From Pseudomonas viridiflava (GTDB lineage Bacteria > Pseudomonadota > Gammaproteobacteria > Pseudomonadales > Pseudomonadaceae): a DNA stretch of 64,000 bases. This document shows positions 1 through 9,171 of the stretch, piece after piece. The translations under genes and the position numbers were made by a program. The stretch's first letter is position 1; each line of letters begins with the position of its first letter. The notes under the pieces are model-generated. The model had not been told where the DNA came from. It did no database searches and saw only the letters and a program-made list of their open reading frames with translations. The stretch is taken from NCBI RefSeq assembly GCF_900582625.1, contig NZ_UTIQ01000084.1, forward strand, positions 248,001 through 312,000, in the 5' to 3' direction.

Positions 1-670
1 GGCGCACCGGGTTGACGTCGCCGATGATCACCACCGCCGCACCCAGCAAGCGCGCCGAGGCAGCCGCCGCCAGGCCGACAGGGCCGGCGCCAGCTACGTA
101 CACGGTGCTGCCCGGGCCAACGCCGGCAGTGACGGCGCCGTGGTAACCGGTGGGCAAAATGTCGGAGAGGCAGGTCAGGTCGCGGATTTTTTCCATGGCC
201 TTGTCCCGGTCCGGCAGCTTCAGCAGGTTGAAGTCGGCATACGGCACCAGCACGTATTCGGCCTGACCGCCGACCCAGTCGCCCATGTCGACATAACCGT
301 AAGCACCGCCAGGGCGCGCCGGGTTCACGGTCAGGCACACGCCGGTGTGCTGTTCTTTGCACGAGCGGCAACGGCCGCACGCCACGTTGAACGGCACCGA
401 CACCAGGTCACCGATTTTCAGGTGCTCGACGTCGCTGCCTTTCTCGATCACTTCGCCGGTAATTTCATGGCCCAGCACCAGGCCGACCTGCGCGGTAGTA
501 CGGCCACGGACCATGTGCTGGTCGGAGCCGCAAATGTTGGTGGACACCACTTTGAGAATGACCCCGTGCTCGATCTTGCGACCACGCGGGTCCTGCATTT
601 TCGGGTAGTCGATTTTCTGCACTTCGACCTTGCCCGCGCCGAGATAAACGACGCCACGATTACCAGACAT
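1..670 (-). CDS. fdhA: Glutathione-independent formaldehyde dehydrogenase, 3' part cut by window edge
   Basis: Zinc-dependent medium-chain dehydrogenase that oxidises formaldehyde to formate with NAD. Formaldehyde is released when sarcosine and dimethylglycine are demethylated by the genes upstream. Only the first 223 residues are visible. Cys47 and His68 match catalytic zinc ligands, and Cys98, Cys101, Cys104 and Cys112 match the structural zinc lobe. The nucleotide-binding glycine motif GAGPVG follows near residue 196. The ATG at 670 has a GGAG about 8 nt upstream. It is the last visible gene of the glyA-sox-purU-fdhA gene run, 132 bp after purU. The family identity is clear; the C-terminus is outside the window. 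Confidence 0.95.
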   Translation of the reverse strand, partial: MSGNRGVVYLGAGKVEVQKIDYPKMQDPRGRKIEHGVILKVVSTNICGSDQHMVRGRTTAQVGLVLGHEITGEVIEKGSDVEHLKIGDLVSVPFNVACGRCRSCKEQHTGVCLTVNPARPGGAYGYVDMGDWVGGQAEYVLVPYADFNLLKLPDRDKAMEKIRDLTCLSDILPTGYHGAVTAGVGPGSTVYVAGAGPVGLAAAASARLLGAAVVIIGDVNPVR

Positions 671-802
671 AGGTGATTCTCCGTTTGTTGTTGTGGTTAC
701 AAAGGCGCAGCCAAAACGCACTGCGCGGCCCTGCACTGGAGGTTGTTGGGTGAAGCGAAAGAGGCCGCTATAGGCAGAGCGGAATGCCCTCTTCGGATGG
801 GG

Positions 803-1660
803 TTACAAAACCACCGTCCGGCTGGCGTTCAAAAACACGCGCCGTTCGATGTGAAAACCCACGGCTTTGGCCAGGGTCAGGCATTCGATGTCGCGGCCCT
901 TGGCGATCAGGTCTTCGGGGTAGTGGCTGTGGTCTACCGGCTCGACGCCTTGCGCGATGATCGGGCCTTCGTCGAGGTCGTTGTTGATGTAGTGCGCGGT
1001 GGCGCCGACCAGCTTCACGCCCTTTTCGTAGGCCTGGTGATACGGCTTGGCGCCTTTGAAGCCGGGCAGCAACGAGTGGTGAATGTTGATGGCCCAGCCG
1101 TCCAGCTTGCGGCACAGCTCGGGCGACAGCACTTGCATGTAGCGGGCAAGAATCACCAGCTCGGCGCCGGTGTCGGCGATCACTTGCATCACCTTGCGCT
1201 CTTGCGCCGGCTTGTCGGCCGGGTCGAGGGGGAAGTGGTGGTAGGGAATGCCATGCCAGCGGGCGAGCGGTTCGAGGTCGGGGTGGTTGGACACCACGGC
1301 CACCACGTCCATGGGCAACTGGCCGATGCGTTGGCGGTAGAGCAGGTCGTTCAGGCAGTGGTCGGCTTTGGACACCATGATCACCACCTTGCTGCGGTAG
1401 TTCGGTGGCGTCAGCTCGAAGTCCATGCCGAAACTACCCACGCGTGCCGCCAGGCCGTCGCGAAAGTCCAGCTCGGCGAATACTTCCGGTTGGCGGAATT
1501 CAACGCGAATAAAAAACCGCGACGACAAGCGATCATCAAAGCTGTGGTGCTCAGTGACGTAGCAGCCCTGCTCGAACAGATAACGCGTCACCGCATCCAC
1601 CGTGCCGAGAATGCTCGGGCAGGAGGCGGTGAGAATCCAGGTATCGGGGGTGCGGCTCAT
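803..1660 (-). CDS. purU: Formyltetrahydrofolate deformylase
   Basis: Hydrolyses 10-formyl-tetrahydrofolate to formate and tetrahydrofolate. In this operon it recycles folate charged with methyl groups from sarcosine. The protein has 285 residues, the usual length: an N-terminal ACT domain (about 1-85) and a C-terminal formyltransferase-like domain with the motif HHSLLPGFKGAKPYHQA, which carries the conserved catalytic His, followed by a conserved Asp in DLDEGPIIAQ. A longer reading frame reaches 1693, but the ATG at 1660 has GGAGAACAGC directly upstream and gives the family N-terminus MSRTPDTW. It lies between soxG and fdhA on the same strand. Confidence 0.95.
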   Translation of the reverse strand: MSRTPDTWILTASCPSILGTVDAVTRYLFEQGCYVTEHHSFDDRLSSRFFIRVEFRQPEVFAELDFRDGLAARVGSFGMDFELTPPNYRSKVVIMVSKADHCLNDLLYRQRIGQLPMDVVAVVSNHPDLEPLARWHGIPYHHFPLDPADKPAQERKVMQVIADTGAELVILARYMQVLSPELCRKLDGWAINIHHSLLPGFKGAKPYHQAYEKGVKLVGATAHYINNDLDEGPIIAQGVEPVDHSHYPEDLIAKGRDIECLTLAKAVGFHIERRVFLNASRTVVL

Positions 1661-1694
1661 GCTGTTCTCCGGGAGATCAATCGGGCATCGCAAT

Positions 1695-1714
1695 GTTGGG
1701 CTTTGCAGCCCAAC
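1695..1714. repeat. Short hairpin GTTGGGCT/AGCCCAAC between soxG and purU
   Basis: Perfect 8-bp inverted repeat with a TTGC loop in the 66-bp gap between the soxG stop and the purU start. The same GTTGGGCTT core recurs at 45782, 54791 and 62151, so it belongs to a dispersed Pseudomonas intergenic repeat family. It could lower read-through or stabilise the upstream sox transcript; neither is shown by sequence alone. Confidence 0.6.
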
Positions 1715-1726
1715 CTACCCCGCGTT

Positions 1727-2356
1727 TTATGCGTTTACCGCCAGGCCATATTCCTGACTGGCATCTTGCAGCCACAGCCAGAAGTAGTCGCTGAAGCTGC
1801 GGCGTACCAGCAGTTCCCAGGTGTTTTCGGCGGTGTGGCGTATCACCAGTTGCGACTTGGCGAAGGTGGTGCCCACGGCTTTGCCCACCGGGAAGTTGTT
1901 GGGGTGCACGTCGTAGCTGGTGGATTTTTTCAGCAGCTCGCGCACGTGGGTGCCGGTCAATTCCAGCAGGGTCTGGCCGCCGCTGACGTTGACGATTTGG
2001 ATGTGCTGGCCGTCCAGCGCTTCACGCAGTTTTTTCTCGGCGTCGAACTCGGTGCCGCCTGGCACGATGAGCAGCCATTCATCCGGGCCCATCCATTGCA
2101 GCGAGGTTTCGCCAGCGGTGATCACCGTCAGCGCGCCGGGCAATTCCAGGCCGGTGGCTTTGTGCACGGCGCCGGCAAACGCGGCGTCGTGGCCGTCGCC
2201 GCGAAGGGTCAGGTGGCCGAGCAGTTTGCGTTCGCGCAGTTGAATGCCAGCGCTGGCTTTGCCTTTGCCGGCGGCGTCGGCCAGCCCGGCGTGGTGCAGC
2301 GGCGACTCGGCTTTGCCGGCTTCAGGGCGCTGCTGGTACACGTTGATAGCTGTCAT
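1727..2356 (-). CDS. soxG: Sarcosine oxidase gamma subunit
   Basis: Smallest-but-one subunit of heterotetrameric sarcosine oxidase, 209 residues. It supports the folate-dependent oxidative demethylation of sarcosine to glycine. It contains the GcvT-like fold typical of SoxG, with motifs such as WMGPDEWLLI and SGGQTLLELTG. The gene starts 54 bp after the soxA stop and precedes purU, the canonical soxBDAG order. The N-terminal stretch is Lys/Ala rich, as in other Pseudomonas SoxG proteins. Confidence 0.95.
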   Translation of the reverse strand: MTAINVYQQRPEAGKAESPLHHAGLADAAGKGKASAGIQLRERKLLGHLTLRGDGHDAAFAGAVHKATGLELPGALTVITAGETSLQWMGPDEWLLIVPGGTEFDAEKKLREALDGQHIQIVNVSGGQTLLELTGTHVRELLKKSTSYDVHPNNFPVGKAVGTTFAKSQLVIRHTAENTWELLVRRSFSDYFWLWLQDASQEYGLAVNA

Positions 2357-2410
2357 ACAGACCTCGCGAATAAAACGTCCGGCATTGCGGTAAGGGTGTG
2401 ATTCAGGGAG

Positions 2411-5400
2411 TCAAACATTCTGTTGCTCCCCTTTCGGATCGAAGAACACCGAGCTGCAAATTTCCGCTTCCACGAAACGGCCATCGGCCAACGGCGCCCA
2501 CACCTTCTCGCCCATGCGTTTCAAGCCGCCTTTAACCATTGCCAGGGCAAAGCTGTAGCCCAGGCTGGCGCTGTAGTAGCTGGAGGTGACGTGGCCGACC
2601 ATGGCCATGGGAATCTGCTGTTTGGTGTCGAACACCAGTTGCGCGCCTTCGGGCAGCACGAACTTGGGATCTACCGGTTTCAGGCCAACCAGCTGTTTGC
2701 GGTTTTCGCGCACGCAGTCTTCGCGGTTCATGCCACGCCAGCCGATCCAGGAGAACGGTTTGGTACGGCCCACGCACCAGCCCATGTTCAGGTCGTCCGG
2801 GGTGACCGAGCCGTCGGTGTCTTGGCCGACGATGATGAAGCCCTTCTCGGCCCGCAATACGTGCATGGTTTCGGTGCCGTACGGGGTCAGGTTGTACTGC
2901 TTGCCGGCGGCGACGATTTTTTCCAGCACGCCCATGGCGTAGTCGGCCTGCACGTTGATTTCGTACGACAGCTCACCGGTAAACGAGATACGGAACACCC
3001 GCGCCGGCACACCGCCAACCAGACCTTCTTTCCAGGTCATGAACGGGAAGCCGTCGCGGTCCAGGTCGATGTCTGTCACTTCGCTGAGCAGCTTGCGGCT
3101 GTTGGGGCCCGACAAAGTCATGGTGGCCCAGTGGTCGGTCACGGAGGTGAAGTACACCTTGAGGTCCGGCCACTCGGTCTGGTGGTAAATCTCCAGCCAC
3201 TGCATCACGCGGGCAGCGCCGCCGGTGGTGGTGGTCATCAGGAAGTGGTTGTCGGCCAGGCACGCAGTCACGCCGTCGTCGAAGACCATGCCGTCTTCTT
3301 TGCACATCAGGCCGTAGCGGGCTTTGCCTACATCGAGCTTGGTCCAGGCGTTGGTGTACACACGGTTGAGGAATTCGCGGGCATCGGGGCCTTGAATGTC
3401 GATTTTGCCGAGCGTGGAAGCATCCAGCAGGCCGACGCTGTCGCGCACGGCTTTGCATTCGCGGGCCACGGCGGCGTGCAGGTCTTCACCGTTTTTCGGG
3501 AAGTACCACGGGCGTTTCCACTGGCCCACGTCTTCAAACTCGGCGCCTTGTGCCAGGTGCCAGGCGTGCAGTGCGGTGTAGCGCACCGGGTCGAACAGCG
3601 CGCCGCAATTGCGCCCGGCTACCGAGCCGAAGGTCACCGGTGTGTAGTTGGGGCGGAACATGGTGGTGCCCATCTGCGGGATGCTGATGCCCAGCGAACG
3701 CGCGGCGATGGCCAGCCCGTTGATGTTGCCGAGCTTGCCCTGATCGGTACCGAAGCCCAGGGCGGTGTAGCGCTTAACGTGCTCGACAGACTCGAAGCCT
3801 TCACGGGTGGCCAGTTCGATACCGGCGCTGGTGACGTCGTTTTGCAGGTCAACGAATTGTTTCGGGCCACGGGCGGTGGATTTTTCGTGGGGCACTTGGA
3901 ACAAGGCGATGCTCGCCTCTTCACTGCGCGCGGCCACGTTTGGCACTTCGCCGGTGACAGGCGCAAAACCGATTTCGCCAGCCGCTTTTACGCCCGCCTC
4001 GAAACCGTCGGCCAGCACGTCGCCGAGTTGGAACACGCCGTTGACGGCACCGGCACACACGCGCTTCTGGAAGCCTTCGCCGGGCACGAAGGCCAGCAGG
4101 TCTTCACGCCAGGTCGGCTTGCCGCCCAGGTGCGAGGCCAGGTGAACGACCGGGCTGTAGCCACCGGAGGTGGCCACGGTGTCGCAGTCCAGCCACTCGC
4201 CGGGGCTGGTGACTTTATGGGCAACCGGGTCGATGGCGGCGATACGCGCCGCGCTTACACGCTTGGTGCCACGGGTTTCGATAACGGCGCTGCCAGTCAG
4301 AACCCGCACGCCTTTGGCGCGGGCTTCTTCGACCCAAGCGCCGCGTGGGTTGGGGCGGGCATCAGCGATGGCGACGACTTTCAGGCCGGCTTCGAGCCAG
4401 TCCAGCGCAACGCGGTAAGCGAAGTCGTTGGTGGTCGACAGCACCAGCTGCTTGCCCGGCGCCACGCCGTAACGGCGTACATACGTCGAGATGGCGCCCG
4501 CGAGCATGTTGCCCGGCACATCGTTATTGCCATACACCAGCGGCCGCTCATGGGCGCCGGTGGCCAGCACCACACGTTTGGCGCGCACGCGGTGCATGCG
4601 TTGACGCGTCTCGCCTATGGGCGCGGTTTCGCCGAGGTGGTCGAAACGGCGCTCGTGAATGGTGAGGAAGTTATGGTCGTGGTAGCCGTTCACCGTGGCG
4701 CGCGGCAGCAGCAGCACTTCCGGCATGGCCTTCAATTCGGCCACGGCTTTGGCCACCCAGTCGGCAGCCGGACGGCCGTCGAGGCTTTCGCGGCTGTCGA
4801 GCAACTGCCCGCCGAACTCTTCCTGCTCATCGGCCAGAATCACCCGCGCACCGGCACGACCAGCCGCCAGTGCAGCGGCCAAACCAGCAGCGCCGCCGCC
4901 CACCACCAGCACGTCGCAGTGCTGGTTCATGTGGTCGTAGCGGTCGGGATCGTTTTCCTTCGGCGCACGGCCCAGGCCTGCGGCTTTGCGGATGTACTTT
5001 TCGTACGTCATCCACATCGACTGCGGGTACATAAAGGTTTTGTAGTAAAAGCCGGGCGCCATCATGTCGCCGCCGACCTTGCCAAGAATGCCCATTACGT
5101 CGTTGTTCACGCTCGGCCAGCCGTTGGTGCTGGTGGCGACCAGGCCGCTGTACAGCGCTTGTTGGGTGGCACGCACGTTGGGGATTTGCGTGGCTTCGCG
5201 GGAGCCGATTTGCAGCACGGCGTTGGGCTCTTCAGCACCAGCGGCGACGATGCCGCGAGGGCGCGAATACTTGAAGCTGCGGCCGATGATGTCGACGCCA
5301 TTGGCCAGCAACGCGGCGGCCAGGGTGTCGCCGGCAAAGCCTTGGTAGGTGGTGCCGTTAAAGGTGAAGGTCAGCGGCTGGTTACGGTTGATCCGGCCAC

Positions 5401-5428
5401 CGTTACTCAGGCGGTTGATCTGGCTCAT
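2411..5428 (-). CDS. soxA: Sarcosine oxidase alpha subunit
   Basis: Large subunit, 1005 residues, of heterotetrameric sarcosine oxidase. The N-terminal third has a ferredoxin-like region containing GRSFKYSRPRGI and an NAD-binding Rossmann motif (VLVVGGGAAGLAAALAAGRAG). The C-terminal half is a GcvT/aminomethyltransferase-like folate domain (for example SGPNSRKLLSEV, ELSYEINV, GTETMHVLRAEKG) that passes the methyl group to tetrahydrofolate. A longer frame extends to 5623 but runs through soxD in another frame. The ATG at 5428 overlaps the soxD stop (ATGA), which fits translational coupling and the known N-terminus MSQINRLS. Confidence 0.97.
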   Translation of the reverse strand: MSQINRLSNGGRINRNQPLTFTFNGTTYQGFAGDTLAAALLANGVDIIGRSFKYSRPRGIVAAGAEEPNAVLQIGSREATQIPNVRATQQALYSGLVATSTNGWPSVNNDVMGILGKVGGDMMAPGFYYKTFMYPQSMWMTYEKYIRKAAGLGRAPKENDPDRYDHMNQHCDVLVVGGGAAGLAAALAAGRAGARVILADEQEEFGGQLLDSRESLDGRPAADWVAKAVAELKAMPEVLLLPRATVNGYHDHNFLTIHERRFDHLGETAPIGETRQRMHRVRAKRVVLATGAHERPLVYGNNDVPGNMLAGAISTYVRRYGVAPGKQLVLSTTNDFAYRVALDWLEAGLKVVAIADARPNPRGAWVEEARAKGVRVLTGSAVIETRGTKRVSAARIAAIDPVAHKVTSPGEWLDCDTVATSGGYSPVVHLASHLGGKPTWREDLLAFVPGEGFQKRVCAGAVNGVFQLGDVLADGFEAGVKAAGEIGFAPVTGEVPNVAARSEEASIALFQVPHEKSTARGPKQFVDLQNDVTSAGIELATREGFESVEHVKRYTALGFGTDQGKLGNINGLAIAARSLGISIPQMGTTMFRPNYTPVTFGSVAGRNCGALFDPVRYTALHAWHLAQGAEFEDVGQWKRPWYFPKNGEDLHAAVARECKAVRDSVGLLDASTLGKIDIQGPDAREFLNRVYTNAWTKLDVGKARYGLMCKEDGMVFDDGVTACLADNHFLMTTTTGGAARVMQWLEIYHQTEWPDLKVYFTSVTDHWATMTLSGPNSRKLLSEVTDIDLDRDGFPFMTWKEGLVGGVPARVFRISFTGELSYEINVQADYAMGVLEKIVAAGKQYNLTPYGTETMHVLRAEKGFIIVGQDTDGSVTPDDLNMGWCVGRTKPFSWIGWRGMNREDCVRENRKQLVGLKPVDPKFVLPEGAQLVFDTKQQIPMAMVGHVTSSYYSASLGYSFALAMVKGGLKRMGEKVWAPLADGRFVEAEICSSVFFDPKGEQQNV

Positions 5429-5739
5429 GCCTGTTCTCCTGCGGCGCTGGCTTTCGGTTTGGCGGTCACCGAGGGCTTCTCGCCAATTTTGTAGGTTTCG
5501 AAAATTTCGTAGCTGATGGTGTCGCGCGTCGCGTTGAAGTACTGGCGGCAACCGGCGGCGTGAATCCACAGCTCGTGGTGAATGCCACGGGGGTTGTCGC
5601 GGAAGAACAGGTAATCGCCCCACTCCTGGTCAGTGCAGGCGTTGGGGTCGAGCGGGCGCGGAATATGCGCCTGGCCGGCCGCGTGAAATTCCTCTTCAGC
5701 GCGTAGCTCGCCACAGTGAGGGCAGAAAATTTGCAGCAT
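5425..5739 (-). CDS. soxD: Sarcosine oxidase delta subunit
   Basis: Small subunit of 104 residues. The N-terminal CPHCGELR motif and a later conserved Cys (HAAGCRQYFN) are the zinc-binding ligands of the SoxD family. It overlaps soxA by 4 bp. Unlike the usual tight soxB-soxD spacing, 701 bp of tandem hairpin repeats separate this start codon from the soxB stop, so SoxD and the genes after it may be expressed at a different level from SoxB or from an extra promoter. Confidence 0.95.
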   Translation of the reverse strand: MLQIFCPHCGELRAEEEFHAAGQAHIPRPLDPNACTDQEWGDYLFFRDNPRGIHHELWIHAAGCRQYFNATRDTISYEIFETYKIGEKPSVTAKPKASAAGEQA

Positions 5740-5770
5740 GGCCGTACCTCCAGAATTCGTTTGCTTACCT

Positions 5771-6428
5771 CCCCTCTGCCCGCTTGCGGGAGAGGGGCTG
5801 GGGGAGAGGGTTCAGCGTTCGCCGCTAAAAGCCCCTCTCCCGCCCTTCGGGCACCCTCTCCCGCAAGCGGGCGAGGGGATTGTTCTGCTACCGCGTTCCC
5901 GCTTGGCTCCCCTCTGCCCGCCTGCGGGAGAGGGGCTGGGGGTGAGGGTTTTGCGTCGCCGCTAAAAGCCCCTCTCCCGCCCTTTGGGCACCCTCTCCCG
6001 TAAACGGGCGAGGGGATTGTTCTGCTACCGCGTTCCCGCTTGGCTCCCCTCTGCCCGCTTGCGGGAGAGGGGCTGGGGGTGAGGGTTTTGCGTTCGCCGC
6101 TAAAAGCCCCTCTCCCGCCCTTCGGGCACCCTCTCCCGTAAACGGGCGAGGGGATTGTTCTGCTACCCCGTTCCCGCTTGGCTCCCCTCTGCCCGCCTGC
6201 GGGAGAGGGGCTGGGGGTGAGGGTTTTGCGTCGCCGCTAAAAGCCCCTCTCCCGCCCTTCGGGCACCCTCTCCCGTAAACGGGCGAGGGGATTGTTCTGC
6301 TACCGCGTTCCCGCTTGGCTCCCCTCTGCCCGCTTGCGGGAGAGGGGCTGGGGGTGAGGGTTTGCGTTCGCCGCTAACAGCCCCTCTCCCGCCCTTTGGG
6401 CACCCTCTCCCGCAAGCGGGCGAGGGGA
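5771..6428. repeat. Tandem array of five 137-138 bp hairpin-rich units inside the sox operon
   Basis: Units start at 5771, 5909, 6046, 6184 and 6321. Each holds a short hairpin (CCCCTCTGCCCGC ... GCGGGAGAGGGG), a GGGTGAGGG tail, a spacer with CGCCGCTAAAAG, a second longer hairpin (CCCCTCTCCCGCCC ... GGGCGAGGGG), and a linker ATTGTTCTGCTACC. Small differences alternate: units 2 and 4 share GCCTGCGG and GCGTCGCC, while 1, 3 and 5 share GCTTGCGG and GCGTTCGCC. This points to duplication of a two-unit block. No plausible gene is present; frames through it are repeats. The array occupies almost the whole soxB-soxD gap. Confidence 0.95.
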
Positions 6429-6440
6429 ACGCCCCCTTGA

Positions 6441-7691
6441 TTAGTGGGCTACCGCCGCTGCGCCGTGTTCGTCGATCAAGGCGCCGTTGTGGAAGCGGTC
6501 CATCGAGAACGGTTTGGCCAGCGGGTGCATCTCGCCAGTGGCCAGGCTGGCGGCAAATACATGGCCTGAGCCCGGTGTGGCTTTGAAGCCGCCGGTGCCC
6601 CAACCGCAGTTGAAGAACAGGTTGGGCACGGGGGTTTTGCTGATGATTGGGCAGGCGTCCGGCGAGGTATCCACAATGCCGCCCCATTGGCGGTTCATGC
6701 GCACGCGGCTGAGCACCGGGAACATCTCGACGATGGCTTGCAGGGTGTGTTCGATGGTCGGGTACGAGCCGCGTTGGCCATAGCCGACGTAGCCGTCAAT
6801 GCCGGCACCGATCACCAGGTCGCCTTTGTCGGACTGGCTGATGTAGCCGTGCACGGCGTTGGACATGATCACGCTGTCGATAATCGGCTTGATCGGCTCC
6901 GACACCAGCGCTTGCAGCGGGTGAGATTCCAGCGGCAGACGAAAGCCGGCGAGTTTGGCCATGTGTCCGGAGTTACCTGCCGTGACCACGCCTACGCGCT
7001 TGCCGCCGATAAAGCCTTTGCTGGTTTCAACGCCGATGACCACGCCGTTTTCCTTACGGAAACCGATCACTTCGGTTTGCTGAATCAGGTCCACGCCCAA
7101 GGCGTCGGCGGCACGGGCGTAGCCCCAGGCCACGGCGTCGTGACGGGCCACGCCGCCGCGCCGTTGCACGGTGGCGCCCATCACCGGGTAGCGGGTGTTT
7201 TTCGAGCAATCGAGGTACGGAATTTCAGCGGCCGTTTGCTTGGCATCCAGCAATTCACCGTCGATACCGTTGAGGCGGTTGGCGCTCACGCGGCGCTCGG
7301 AGTCGCGCATGTCTTGCAGGGTGTGGCACAGGTTGTAAACGCCACGGGGCGAGAACATCACGTTGTAGTTGATGTCTTGCGACAGGCCTTCCCACAGCTT
7401 CATGGCGTGTTCGTACAGGTGCGCTGACTCATCCCACAGGTAGTTGGAGCGCACGATGGTGGTGTTGCGCGCGGTGTTACCGCCGCCCAGCCAACCCTTT
7501 TCGACCACCGCGACATTGGTGATGCCATGCACTTTGGCCAGGTAGTAAGCCGTGGCCAGACCGTGGCCGCCACCGCCGACGATGATCACGTCGTACACCG
7601 GTTTCGGTGTCGGGTTGCGCCACATGCGCTGCCAGTTTTCGTTGTGGCTGAGCGAGTGCTTGAACAGGCCGAAGCCGGAATAACGTTGCAT
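6441..7691 (-). CDS. soxB: Sarcosine oxidase beta subunit
   Basis: Catalytic FAD-binding subunit, 416 residues, of heterotetrameric sarcosine oxidase. The dinucleotide-binding motif is at about residues 34-52 (DVIIVGGGGHGLATAYYLA), and DAO-superfamily signatures near the C-terminus include GWGTGGFKATPGSGHVFA. It removes a methyl group from sarcosine and makes glycine with the other subunits. It follows glyA by 66 bp on the same strand, as in other pseudomonads. Its stop codon is only 12 bp from the hairpin array that precedes soxD. Confidence 0.97.
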   Translation of the reverse strand: MQRYSGFGLFKHSLSHNENWQRMWRNPTPKPVYDVIIVGGGGHGLATAYYLAKVHGITNVAVVEKGWLGGGNTARNTTIVRSNYLWDESAHLYEHAMKLWEGLSQDINYNVMFSPRGVYNLCHTLQDMRDSERRVSANRLNGIDGELLDAKQTAAEIPYLDCSKNTRYPVMGATVQRRGGVARHDAVAWGYARAADALGVDLIQQTEVIGFRKENGVVIGVETSKGFIGGKRVGVVTAGNSGHMAKLAGFRLPLESHPLQALVSEPIKPIIDSVIMSNAVHGYISQSDKGDLVIGAGIDGYVGYGQRGSYPTIEHTLQAIVEMFPVLSRVRMNRQWGGIVDTSPDACPIISKTPVPNLFFNCGWGTGGFKATPGSGHVFAASLATGEMHPLAKPFSMDRFHNGALIDEHGAAAVAH

Positions 7692-7757
7692 CAGAGGTGC
7701 TCCTCGCTGCGTCCCTCGCCGACCGCTGGCGAGGGCTGGTAAATCAGTCGGGTGAAA

Positions 7758-9011
7758 TCACTTGTAGACCGGGAAATCCGCGCACAGGGCGGCGGCTTGC
7801 TTGGCCACCTGCGCCTCAACATCGGCATCGCCGAGGTGGTCGAGGATGTCGCAAATCCAGCCGGCCAGTTCCACGCTCTGCGCCACTTTGAAGCCGCGTG
7901 TGGTGATCGCTGGCGTGCCGATGCGCAAGCCCGAGGTCACGAACGGCGACTGTGGGTCGTTAGGCACGGCGTTCTTGTTCACGGTGATGCCGGCACGGCC
8001 GAGGGCGGCGTCGGCGTCTTTGCCGGTGAGGCCCTGGCGAATCAGGCTGACGAGGAACAAGTGGTTGTCTGTGCCGCCGGACACCACGTCGTAGCCGCGC
8101 TCGATAAACACTTTAGCCATGGCCTGCGCGTTATCGATCACTTGCTGCTGATACGCCTTGAAGCCGGGCTCCAGCGCTTCCTTGAAGCACACGGCCTTGG
8201 CGGCGATCACGTGCATCAGCGGGCCGCCCTGGCCACCGGGGAATACGGCAGCCTGGAATTTCTTCTCCAGGTCCGGATTGGCCTTGGCCAGAATCAGACC
8301 GCCACGCGGGCCGCGCAGGGTTTTGTGGGTGGTGGTGGTCACCACGTCGGCGTAGGGCAGCGGGTTGGGGTACAAACCAGCGGCCACCAGACCGGCCACG
8401 TGGGCCATGTCGACAAAAAAGTACGCGCCCACTTTGTCGGCGATTTCGCGGAAGCGCGGAAAATCGAGGGTTTTCGAGTAGGCCGAGAAGCCGGCGATGA
8501 TCATCTTCGGCTTGTGCTCAACGGCCAGGCGCTCGACTTCGTCGTAATCGATCAGGCCGGTGTCGGTGTTGATGCCGTACTGCACCGCGTTATAGAGCTT
8601 GCCGGAGAAGCTCACCTTGGCGCCGTGAGTCAGGTGGCCGCCGTGGGCCAGGCTCATGCCCAACACCGTGTCGCCTGCTTGCAGCAGGGCGAGGTAAACC
8701 GCGGCGTTGGCCTGGCTGCCCGAGTGCGGTTGCACGTTGGCGTAGTCGGCGCCGAACAACTCCTTGGCGCGGTCGATGGCCAATTGCTCGACCTTGTCCA
8801 CATGCTCGCAGCCGCCGTAGTAACGCTTGCCCGGATAACCTTCGGCGTACTTGTTGGTCAGGCCGCTGCCCTGAGCTTGCATCACGCGCTTGCTGGTGTA
8901 GTTCTCCGAGGCGATCAGCTCGATGTGGTGCTCCTGACGGGCTTCTTCGGCATCCATGGCTGCCAGCAGTGCATCGTCATAGCCTTTGATCTGGTCGTTT
9001 TTGCTGAACAT
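7758..9011 (-). CDS. glyA: Serine hydroxymethyltransferase
   Basis: PLP enzyme that interconverts glycine plus 5,10-methylene-tetrahydrofolate with serine, 417 residues, the normal length. The PLP lysine is Lys230 in the motif [14 protein letters not shown], and the N-terminal [10 protein letters not shown] and [15 protein letters not shown] motifs are intact. As the first gene of the glyA-soxBDAG-purU-fdhA run it turns the glycine made by SoxBDAG into serine and uses the methylene-folate formed by SoxA. The 293-bp divergent gap to ltaE holds candidate activator sites at 9110-9146. Confidence 0.97.
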   Translation of the reverse strand: MFSKNDQIKGYDDALLAAMDAEEARQEHHIELIASENYTSKRVMQAQGSGLTNKYAEGYPGKRYYGGCEHVDKVEQLAIDRAKELFGADYANVQPHSGSQANAAVYLALLQAGDTVLGMSLAHGGHLTHGAKVSFSGKLYNAVQYGINTDTGLIDYDEVERLAVEHKPKMIIAGFSAYSKTLDFPRFREIADKVGAYFFVDMAHVAGLVAAGLYPNPLPYADVVTTTTHKTLRGPRGGLILAKANPDLEKKFQAAVFPGGQGGPLMHVIAAKAVCFKEALEPGFKAYQQQVIDNAQAMAKVFIERGYDVVSGGTDNHLFLVSLIRQGLTGKDADAALGRAGITVNKNAVPNDPQSPFVTSGLRIGTPAITTRGFKVAQSVELAGWICDILDHLGDADVEAQVAKQAAALCADFPVYK

Positions 9012-9109
9012 CTCGGGTCTCCAGCGACAGCGGCTGCCGCATCATTGTTATGGGCGCCCACTCCGGCAGGCGGAGCGGTAGTGCGTGTAGCGATTCTGCG
9101 AAATCGCCA

Positions 9110-9146
9110 GCGACGCCATATGCCTGTTTGCGACGTCAAAATGCTC
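9110..9146. promoter_or_regulatory. Candidate AraC-family activator site between glyA and ltaE
   Basis: Two GCGACG-(T/C)C elements start at 9110 and 9130, exactly 20 bp apart, each followed by ATGC. The second reads GCGACGTCAAAATGCTC. A very similar string, GCGACATCGGCATGCTC, lies at 14126 between gbcB and gbcA, again with a second GCGAC 20 bp later. Betaine genes in Pseudomonas are controlled by AraC-type activators (GbdR, SouR), whose sites are direct repeats. The assignment to either protein is inference. Confidence 0.4.
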
Positions 9147-9171
9147 AAACTGACCAAGCCGGCAAACGACC

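Noticed and set aside
743..2401. Long plus-strand open frame of 552 codons
   Set aside because: It runs antisense through purU and soxG, has Val/His/Gln-rich low-complexity composition typical of the opposite strand of GC-rich genes, and matches no family.
2423..5494. Plus-strand open frame of 1023 codons antisense to soxA
   Set aside because: It is the reverse strand of an unambiguous soxA gene; length results from high GC and codon bias. The same applies to 30264-32498 and 40007-42235.
5771..6428. Possible CRISPR array
   Set aside because: Units are directly repeated along their whole 138 bp with no unique spacers, and no cas genes are present.
6163..6687. Open frame reading from soxB into the repeat array
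   Set aside because: Out of frame with soxB and built mostly of repeat translation.
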